NCBI RefSeq assembly: GCF_023715325.1
Contig: NZ_JAMBNX010000013.1
Coordinates: 19,134-83,133 of the forward strand
Source of the DNA: Agromyces mediolanus
GTDB lineage: Bacteria > Actinomycetota > Actinomycetes > Actinomycetales > Microbacteriaceae
DNA: 64,000 nucleotides
Reading direction: 5' to 3'
Under the pieces are notes generated by a model. The model worked only from the letters and a program-made list of their open reading frames with translations, had not been told where the DNA came from and ran no database searches. Made by a program: the position numbers and the translations under genes. Positions 58,167-64,000 of this stretch are shown in pieces (the first letter of the stretch is position 1; each line of letters starts with the position of its first letter).

Positions 58167-59873
58167 ATGACCGATGCACCCTCCACCGAAGCGCGCGGCG
58201 CCCGCACCGTGCGCGCCGCCCGCGGCTCGAAGCTGAGCGCGAAGAGCTGGCAGACCGAGGCGCCCCTGCGCATGCTCATGAACAACCTCGACCCCGAGGT
58301 CGCCGAGCGCCCCGAGGACCTCATCGTCTACGGCGGCACCGGCAAGGCCGCCCGCAACTGGGAGTCCTTCGACGCGATCGTCACCACCCTCGAGCGGCTC
58401 GAGGACGACGAGACCCTGCTGGTGCAATCGGGCAAGCCCGTCGGCGTCTTCCGCACGCACGCCTGGGCTCCCCGCGTGCTCATCGCGAACTCGAACCTCG
58501 TCGGCGACTGGGCGAACTGGCCCGAGTTCCGCCGACTCGAGTCGCTCGGCCTCACCATGTACGGGCAGATGACCGCCGGCTCATGGATCTACATCGGCTC
58601 GCAGGGCATCCTGCAGGGCACCTACGAGACCTTCGGCGCCGTCGCCCGGGTGCTCGCCGAGCGCCACGGCCGGAGCGCCGAGGAGATCGCGCAGGCGAGC
58701 CTCGCCGGCACGCTCACCCTCACCGGCGGCTGCGGCGGGATGGGCGGTGCGCAGCCCCTCGCGGTCACCATGAACGGCGGCGCCGTGCTCATCGTCGACG
58801 TCGACGAGACCCGTCTCGCCCGCCGCGTCGAGCACGGCTACCTCGACGAGTACCACCCCGACCTCGACACCGCCCTCACCCGCGCGGTCGAGGCGAAGGA
58901 GGCCGGCCTGGCCCGCAGCGTCGGCGTCGTCGGCAACGCCGCCACAATCTTCGCCGAGCTCCTCGACCGGGAGGCGCCCATCGACATCGTCACCGATCAG
59001 ACGAGCGCGCACGACCCGCTGTCCTACCTGCCAGAGGGGGTCTCGGTCGCCGAATGGCACGAGCTCGCCGCCGCCGACGCCGAGGAGTTCACCCGGCTCG
59101 CCCGCGCCTCGATGGCCAAGCAGGTCGAGGCGATGGTCGGCTTCCAGTCGGGCGGGGCCGAGGTGTTCGACTACGGCAACTCGATCCGCCGCGAGGCGGA
59201 GCTCGGCGGCTACGCGCACGCCTTCGACTTCCCCGGCTTCGTGCCCGCGTACATCCGGCCGCTCTTCGCCGAGGGGAAGGGGCCGTTCCGCTGGGCGGCG
59301 CTCTCGGGCGACCCGGCCGACATCGCGGCCACCGACCGAGCCATCCTGGAGCTGTTCCCCGAGGACGAGCACCTCCGCCGCTGGATCACCCAAGCCGGCG
59401 AGAAGGTGCACTTCGAGGGCCTGCCCGCCCGCATCTGCTGGCTCGGCTACCAGGAGCGCCACCTCGCCGGACTGAAGTTCAACGAGATGGTCGCCTCCGG
59501 CGAACTCAGCGCCCCGATCGTCATCGGCCGCGACCACCTCGACTCGGGCAGCGTCGCGAGCCCCTACCGCGAGACCGAGTCCATGGCCGACGGCTCCGAT
59601 GCGATCGCCGACTGGCCGCTGCTGAACGCGCTGCTCAACACGGCGTCCGGCGCGAGCTGGGTGTCGATCCACCACGGCGGCGGCGTCGGCATCGGCCGCT
59701 CGATCCACGCGGGCCAGGTCGTCGTCGCCGACGGCACCGAGCTCGCCGCCGAGAAGATCGCCCGCGTGCTCGTGAACGATCCCGGCACGGGCGTCATGCG
59801 GCACGTCGATGCCGGCTACGAGCGGGCGATCGAGGTGGCGCGGGAGCGCGGCCTCGACGTGCCGATGGTCTGA
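58167..59873 (+). CDS. hutU: Urocanate hydratase
   Basis: 568-residue NAD-dependent enzyme converting urocanate to imidazolonepropionate. The opening [38 protein letters not shown] and the NAD-binding [20 protein letters not shown] are family hallmarks, as are [15 protein letters not shown] and the [13 protein letters not shown] region bearing the catalytic Asp/Tyr surroundings. Length matches the family (550-570). hutI follows 14 bp later, so both form an operon behind Hut operator 2. Confidence 0.96.
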   Translation: MTDAPSTEARGARTVRAARGSKLSAKSWQTEAPLRMLMNNLDPEVAERPEDLIVYGGTGKAARNWESFDAIVTTLERLEDDETLLVQSGKPVGVFRTHAWAPRVLIANSNLVGDWANWPEFRRLESLGLTMYGQMTAGSWIYIGSQGILQGTYETFGAVARVLAERHGRSAEEIAQASLAGTLTLTGGCGGMGGAQPLAVTMNGGAVLIVDVDETRLARRVEHGYLDEYHPDLDTALTRAVEAKEAGLARSVGVVGNAATIFAELLDREAPIDIVTDQTSAHDPLSYLPEGVSVAEWHELAAADAEEFTRLARASMAKQVEAMVGFQSGGAEVFDYGNSIRREAELGGYAHAFDFPGFVPAYIRPLFAEGKGPFRWAALSGDPADIAATDRAILELFPEDEHLRRWITQAGEKVHFEGLPARICWLGYQERHLAGLKFNEMVASGELSAPIVIGRDHLDSGSVASPYRETESMADGSDAIADWPLLNALLNTASGASWVSIHHGGGVGIGRSIHAGQVVVADGTELAAEKIARVLVNDPGTGVMRHVDAGYERAIEVARERGLDVPMV

Positions 59874-59887
59874 GAGCAGGACAGCGG

Positions 59888-61249
59888 ATGCCTCGGACGA
59901 TCCTCTTCACGAACATCGGCGAGCTGACGACGAACGATCCGGCGCCCGGTCGCGAGGGCGGCCCGCTCGGGATCGTCCGGGACGCCGCGCTGCTGGCCGT
60001 CGATGGGCGGGTCGCCTGGGTCGGGCCGGCCGCCGCCGTGGCCGCGGGCCTGCCCACTGCCCTGCCCATTGCGCTGCCCACCGCCACCCCCGCCGGAGGA
60101 GATTCGCGCCCGGGGAGGGCCCGCGGCGCCGCAGAGGCCTCCGGCGGCGACGATCCCCTCCCGCCCGACGCACTCCCGCTCGACGCACTCGAGCCCGACG
60201 CACTCAAGCCCGACGAGGTGGTCGACCTCGGCGGCCGCGCCGTCATCCCCGGCTTCGTCGACTCGCACTCGCACCTCGTGTTCGGCGGCGACCGGGCCGA
60301 GGAGTTCGCCGCCCGCATGGCCGGCCGGCCGTACGAGGCGGGCGGCATCCGCTCCACCGTGCAGGCGACCCGCACGGCGAGCGACGAGGAGCTGCGCGCC
60401 CGTCTCGCCGCCTTCGTCGACGAGCTGCACCGACAGGGAACGACGACGTTCGAGATCAAATCGGGCTACGGCCTCTCGGTCGAGGCGGAGGAACGGCTGG
60501 TGCGCCTCGCCCGCGAGGTCACCGAGGAGGTCACCTACCTCGGCGCGCACGTCGTGCCGTTCGAGTACCGGGAGCCCGACGGCCCCGGTGCCGACGCCTA
60601 CGTCGAACTCGTCACGGGCGAGATGCTCGCCGCCTGCGCCCCGCACGCGAAGTGGGTCGACGCCTTCTGCGAACGTGGGGCGTTCACGGCGGAACAGTCC
60701 CGGCGGGTGCTCGAGGCGGGGCGTGCGGCCGGGCTCGGCGTGCGCGTGCACGGCAACCAGCTCGGCCCCGGCGAGGGGGTGCGGCTCGCCGTCGAGCTCG
60801 GCGCGGCATCCGTCGACCACTGCACCTACCTGAGTGAGGCGGACGTGGCGGCGCTCGCCGCCTCGGACACGGTCGCGACCCTGCTGCCGGGCGTCGAGTT
60901 CTCGACTCGCCAGCCCTATCCCGACGCGCGACGCCTGCTCGACGCGGGCGCCACCGTCGCGATCGCGAGCGACTGCAACCCGGGCTCGAGCTTCACGAGT
61001 TCGATGCCGTTCTGCATCGCGGTGGCGGTGCGGGACATGCGGATGACTCCCGCGGAGGCGGTCTGGGCCGCGACGGCGGGCGGCGCCCGGGCACTGCGCC
61101 GTGAGGATGTCGGCGCGCTCCGGCCGGGCCTGTCGGCCGATCTCGTCGAGCTCGACGCGCCGAGTCATGTGCACCTGGCGTACCGGCCCGGCGTGCCGCT
61201 CGTGCGTCGCGTGTTCCGCGCGGGAGCGCCGCTCGCCGGCGCCGCGTAG
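59888..61249 (+). CDS. hutI: Imidazolonepropionase with low-complexity insertion
   Basis: 453-residue amidohydrolase opening the imidazolone ring to formiminoglutamate. [20 protein letters not shown] supplies the HxH ligands; [43 protein letters not shown] and [17 protein letters not shown] complete the site. The usual length is about 390-415; an extra stretch near residues 58-108 ([15 protein letters not shown].., [18 protein letters not shown]) is low complexity and absent from typical relatives. ATG with AGGA upstream. Last gene of the hutU operon. Confidence 0.94.
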   Translation: MPRTILFTNIGELTTNDPAPGREGGPLGIVRDAALLAVDGRVAWVGPAAAVAAGLPTALPIALPTATPAGGDSRPGRARGAAEASGGDDPLPPDALPLDALEPDALKPDEVVDLGGRAVIPGFVDSHSHLVFGGDRAEEFAARMAGRPYEAGGIRSTVQATRTASDEELRARLAAFVDELHRQGTTTFEIKSGYGLSVEAEERLVRLAREVTEEVTYLGAHVVPFEYREPDGPGADAYVELVTGEMLAACAPHAKWVDAFCERGAFTAEQSRRVLEAGRAAGLGVRVHGNQLGPGEGVRLAVELGAASVDHCTYLSEADVAALAASDTVATLLPGVEFSTRQPYPDARRLLDAGATVAIASDCNPGSSFTSSMPFCIAVAVRDMRMTPAEAVWAATAGGARALRREDVGALRPGLSADLVELDAPSHVHLAYRPGVPLVRRVFRAGAPLAGAA

Positions 61250-61276
61250 CGTGCGCTCGGCTCCCTCCGGCGTTTC

Positions 61277-61400
61277 CGAGTTGCCCAACTTTCATGAAAG
61301 TTGGGCAACTCGTGTGAGGGGGAGGCTTGCCCAGCTTTCATGAAAGTCGGGCAACTCGTGCGGGGGGAGGCTTGCCCAACTTTCATGAAAGTCGGGCAAG
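61277..61400. repeat. Family A palindromes, copies 6-8
   Basis: Copy 6 (61277-61312) is a perfect 36-bp palindrome in which both arms carry the compensating change CCCAAC/GTTGGG. Copies 7 (61326-61355) and 8 (61371-61400) are less symmetric. The cluster lies between convergent hutI and sixA. Confidence 0.88.
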
Positions 61401-61416
61401 TCGAGTGAGGGGGGGC

Positions 61417-61893
61417 TCAGTCGCGCGGCGTGCGCACGAGCTCGAGCCGCCCGCTGCCCTCGACCAGCTCGGCCCAGGAGCCCACGTCGACGGAACACGT
61501 CACGACCGCGCACGTCGGCAGCTCGACGAACTCCCCGGTGAGCTCGGCCACCGCGTCACTCATGCCGGGATTGTGACCGACGAGCATGGCCACGGATGCC
61601 TCGTCGGGCAGCGCTGCGGCGACCTCGAGGATGGTCCGGCCCGACGCCGCATAGAGCTCGGGCCGTTCGACGAGCTCGACGTCGAACGCGGCAGCGTACT
61701 CACGTGCGGTCGTGATGGCCCGAAGCGCCGGGCTCGACGCGACGAACTGCAGCGCGACGCCCTCGTCCAGGAGGCGGCGCGCCAGAGCCGGGGCGTCGCG
61801 CAGCCCGCGCGCGTTCAACGGGCGGTCGAAGTCGTCGAGTCCCGGGTCGCCCCAGTCGGACTTCGCGTGCCGGGCGAGGAGGAGCGTCTTCAT
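61417..61893 (-). CDS. sixA: SixA-type histidine phosphatase
   Basis: 158-residue histidine-phosphatase-fold protein. LLLARHAKSDWGDPG carries the catalytic RHG-like RHA motif; the later His is in VAMLVGHNPGMSD. The compact length and RHAKS variant match the SixA/phosphohistidine phosphatase group, which removes phosphate from protein His residues. It lies between hutI and hutG but probably serves signalling rather than histidine use. Start ATG 61893; 50 bp after hutG, so it may be transcribed with it. Confidence 0.88.
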   Translation of the reverse strand: MKTLLLARHAKSDWGDPGLDDFDRPLNARGLRDAPALARRLLDEGVALQFVASSPALRAITTAREYAAAFDVELVERPELYAASGRTILEVAAALPDEASVAMLVGHNPGMSDAVAELTGEFVELPTCAVVTCSVDVGSWAELVEGSGRLELVRTPRD

Positions 61894-61943
61894 GCCCCCA
61901 GCCTCGCACCGCCGACGCCCGCGCGCGAGAGGCCGGTCGCGCG

Positions 61944-62885
61944 TCAGCCCCGCGCCGGCCGCGCCGCGATGCCCGCGAGCACCTCGAGCACGCAGAGGGC
62001 GGCGAGGCGCACGGTTCGGCCGTCCGGTGCGTCGGCCGTGGCATCCACCTCCGCGAGGTCGACGCTCGCGACCCGCGGGTCGCTGGCCGCAGCCCGCGCG
62101 AAGGCGCGCAGCTCCCATGCGGCGAGGCCGCCGGGCATCGACGCGGGGCAGCCCGGGGCTGCCGAACGGTCGCAGACGTCGACATCGAGGTCGAGGTGCA
62201 CGGGCCCGCCGGCGGCGCCGGCGATCTCGAGCGCCTCGGCCATGACCTCCGCCGGCGCGCGACCGTGCAGCTCATCACGGTGGATGACGGTGATGCCGAG
62301 CTCTCGCGCCCGGCGAGCGTATTCGGCGGAGTTCGCGAAATCGGCGATGCCGATCTGCACGATCCGCGCGGGGTCGAGGCCGGCCTCGACGAGCCGGCGC
62401 ACGGGTGAGCCGTTCGAGATGCCGTCGCGCAGGTCGTAGTGGGCGTCGAGCGTGATCAGTCCGGCGCGGTCGAGACCGTCGCCCCACGCGCCGAGCGCGG
62501 TGGCGACCGTCACGGAGTTGTCGCCGCCGATCGCGAGCACGACCTCGGCGAGGTCGCGGAGTCGCGCCACCTCGGCGATCGTGCGCGCCTCGCCCGCTGG
62601 GGAATCGGGGTCCTCGATGTCACCCGCGTCGACGACCCGCCGACGGTCGGACTCGAGGGCGGCCTCCCGCCCCGTGCCGCGCCGGTCGGGCACGAGCGTG
62701 GCGCTGTAGCGCTGCAGCGCCTCGCGCACCGCGGCCGGGGTCGCGTGCGCCCCCGTCGGCGAGAGCGAGGTCCGCCAGGCCGGCACGCCGAGCAGGGCGA
62801 GCGCCGCACGCTCCCCCGCCGGGAGGGTGTCGGGGGCGGGCCAGGTTCCGGCACGGGGCCAGAGCGGATCGTACGAGAGCGCCAT
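61944..62885 (-). CDS. hutG: Formimidoylglutamase (arginase family) HutG
   Basis: 313-residue manganese ureohydrolase, expected to cleave formiminoglutamate to glutamate and formamide, completing histidine use. Metal motifs: AIGGDNSVTVA, ITLDAHYDLRDG and DLDVDVCDRSAAPGCPASMPGG. Assignment to formiminoglutamate rests on the hut context and the shared operator upstream. The ATG is preceded by TAGCGT at six bases and no ribosome site, pointing to a leaderless message. Divergent from the membrane protein at the right end. Confidence 0.92.
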   Translation of the reverse strand: MALSYDPLWPRAGTWPAPDTLPAGERAALALLGVPAWRTSLSPTGAHATPAAVREALQRYSATLVPDRRGTGREAALESDRRRVVDAGDIEDPDSPAGEARTIAEVARLRDLAEVVLAIGGDNSVTVATALGAWGDGLDRAGLITLDAHYDLRDGISNGSPVRRLVEAGLDPARIVQIGIADFANSAEYARRARELGITVIHRDELHGRAPAEVMAEALEIAGAAGGPVHLDLDVDVCDRSAAPGCPASMPGGLAAWELRAFARAAASDPRVASVDLAEVDATADAPDGRTVRLAALCVLEVLAGIAARPARG

Positions 62886-62955
62886 GCGCCCACGCTAGGC
62901 GGTGGGACGCTCAGGCGCAGCGGGCGCGGATGCCTCGCCGTCTGCGATCCCGGAC
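62886..62955 (-). promoter_or_regulatory. hutG promoter and Hut operator 3
   Basis: GTCTGCGATCCCGGAC (62940-62955), the exact reverse complement of operator 2, is 54 nt upstream of the hutG ATG when read on the minus strand. TAGCGT (62897-62892) six bases before the ATG is a good leaderless -10. Confidence 0.75.
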
Positions 62956-62961
62956 GGATGC

Positions 62962-63110
62962 CGCGTGCGCGCGGGGCGTGCGGGGCGTGCGGGCGTGCGG
63001 CGCGTGCGTGCGGGCGTGAGGCGCGTGCGTGCGTCCGGCGCATGCGTGCGTGCGTGCGTGCGTGCGGCGCGTGCGTGCGGGGCGTGCGGGCGCGCCGCAC
63101 GCGACGCCGT
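62962..63110. repeat. GC-rich simple repeat of GCGTGCG words
   Basis: About 150 bp of GTGCG/GGCGTG/GCGTGCGTGCG variants, partly arranged in 20-25-bp units. No coding or promoter signal was seen. Probably slippage-grown low-complexity DNA between the hutG promoter and the next gene. Confidence 0.7.
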
Positions 63111-63125
63111 GCGCCGCCGCTCGCG

Positions 63126-63141
63126 TATCGTGGCTCGCATG
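63126..63141 (+). promoter_or_regulatory. Leaderless promoter of the terminal membrane protein gene
   Basis: TATCGT (63126-63131) followed by seven bases and ATG; no Shine-Dalgarno sequence. Confidence 0.55.
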
Positions 63142-63966
63142 CCCGACCCCGAACGCCGCCCAGGACGTTCGCCCGCAGCATCCGCCCCGACGCTCGCCGC
63201 CGTCGCCGTCGTGCTCGCCGCGCTCGCGGTCGCCGTCGTCCCGCTCGGCCGGCAGATGCAGATCGCGTTGATGTACGGGATCGGCTCCGCCCAGCTCGGG
63301 GCGGTCGGCGCGATGGCCCTCGGCACAGTGCTGCTCGTGATCGGTGCGGTCGCGGTGCGCGGCCGCACGCTCATCGGGGTCGGCGGAAGCGTCGCGGCCG
63401 TGCATTTCCTCCTCCTCGCCGTCACGACGGTCGCCCGGCTCGGTCTCGGCGGCAGCCCGGGTGGCACCGTCGCCGATGTCGGCGGCCTGCTCGCCCTCGC
63501 GATCGCCGCCACGGCGGCGGGTCTCGCGCTCGTCGGCGCCCGAGCGGTCGCCCCTGCGGCGGCGATCGGCATCCATCGGGTCGCCCTCGTGCTGGCGGTC
63601 GGCGCCGCAGCGGTGCTCGCCCTGTCGGAGCTCCCCGGACTCGTCGCCGCCCTCGGCTACGGCACCGCTTCGGCCCTCTCGACGGTCGTGGTGTGGGCGC
63701 GGGTGCTCGCCATGGTGCTCGCGGTGCTGCTCGTCGCTCGGGCCGCCCGCGGCGGTCGTGGCGCGCGGATCGTCGCCGCCGTCGCCGCACTGCTCGCGGC
63801 GGTTCTCGCCGTCGAGGCCGCCCTCGGCGTGCGGGAGTGGACCGGCCTCGCCTTCGCCGCCGCCGTCGTCGCCGCGCTCTGCTGGGCGACGGTCGCGGCG
63901 ATCGCGGTGCGGCTCGCGCTCGTCGCCGGGCCGGCGGCCGCCACCGGCGACCGCACCCGCTCCTGA
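63139..63966 (+). CDS. Polytopic membrane protein, function unknown
   Basis: 275-residue Ala/Val/Leu-rich protein with about eight predicted helices, for example TLAAVAVVLAALAVAVVPLG, AVGAMALGTVLLVIGAVAV, GGLLALAIAATAAGLALVG and VLAMVLAVLLVARAA. A loop near residue 45 reads RQMQIALMYGIGSAQLG. I recognise no family. The start ATG fits a leaderless promoter. The frame is closed by TGA at 63964-63966. Confidence 0.75.
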   Translation: MPDPERRPGRSPAASAPTLAAVAVVLAALAVAVVPLGRQMQIALMYGIGSAQLGAVGAMALGTVLLVIGAVAVRGRTLIGVGGSVAAVHFLLLAVTTVARLGLGGSPGGTVADVGGLLALAIAATAAGLALVGARAVAPAAAIGIHRVALVLAVGAAAVLALSELPGLVAALGYGTASALSTVVVWARVLAMVLAVLLVARAARGGRGARIVAAVAALLAAVLAVEAALGVREWTGLAFAAAVVAALCWATVAAIAVRLALVAGPAAATGDRTRS

Positions 63967-64000
63967 GCGGCATCCCACCCCACCCGCTCCCCACCGAACC

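Noticed and set aside
62962..63110. Possible small genes in the GCGTGCG repeat
   Set aside because: Frames are pure low-complexity Arg/Ala/His/Thr translation in every frame on both strands.

Overview
The window is very GC-rich (roughly 70-75%), densely coded DNA with GTG starts, 4-bp ATGA/GTGA gene overlaps and several apparent leaderless promoters (TAnnnT-N6/7-start codon). Gene content and the recurrent GGATGCC/GCATCC words suggest an actinobacterium, most likely Microbacteriaceae; the genus cannot be named from this sequence alone. No rRNA, tRNA, insertion sequence or CRISPR array was found.

Layout. (1) 1-3.6 kb and 10.1-16.6 kb: a phenylacetate (paa) catabolic locus in two blocks. paaA (running off the left edge) diverges from paaI-paaK-tetR; then paaZ-paaH-paaF-thiolase form a tightly overlapping minus-strand operon, followed by an MHS-type MFS transporter. 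Three similar palindromes (GACCGA..TCGGTC type) lie in front of paaA/paaI, the thiolase operon and the transporter, and probably bind the TetR encoded here. (2) 3.6-10.1 kb, between the paa blocks: a tandem repeat, small proteins, a DUF2871 membrane protein, a large sortase-type surface protein with about six repeated domains, a secreted protein/lipoprotein pair and a CGNR-type regulator. (3) 16.8-23.4 kb: RecQ helicase with a phosphoribosyltransferase-like tail, a DEAD-box RNA helicase whose N-terminus has absorbed a genomic repeat, a GNAT acetyltransferase and an exported alpha/beta hydrolase. (4) 23.5-38.1 kb: the most unusual region, a divergent LacI-associated cluster. One arm encodes a peptide/nickel-type ABC importer with two paralogous binding proteins, one interrupted by an in-frame TGA. 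The other encodes a pyroglutamyl-peptidase-like enzyme, two related cytosine-deaminase-like amidohydrolases, a hydantoinase/allantoinase-like enzyme, an M29/NicX-like metalloenzyme, a ureidoglycine-aminohydrolase-like cupin and a LacI regulator. Together they look like an uptake and stepwise C-N bond hydrolysis pathway for an unidentified cyclic amide or ureide. (5) 38.3-46.4 kb: a membrane-anchored HExxH protein, glutaminase plus a DHA2 transporter, small membrane proteins, and a GntR-RidA/NCS1 permease locus with two operators. (6) 46.4-53.7 kb: small conserved proteins, VanZ-like protein, a two-component system, an arginase-family protein, an anchored protein, an ABM-membrane fusion and a DedA protein. 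(7) 53.8-62.9 kb: the histidine utilisation region (iclR, hutH, hutU-hutI, hutG) with a LytM/M23 endopeptidase and a SixA phosphatase between its parts. hutH, hutU and hutG each carry the same 16-bp near-palindrome exactly 54 nt before the start codon. (8) An integral membrane protein closes the window.

Two families of intergenic repeats punctuate the region: a palindrome centred on TTTCATGAAA (family A, eight copies) and a 23-bp GGTTCGCTGAGC..GTCGAAGCG element (family B). All three intergenic family B arrays lie between convergent genes; family A sits mostly at gene 3' ends. Family B also appears as encoded peptide in the DEAD-box helicase and supplies the stop codon of the alpha/beta hydrolase gene.
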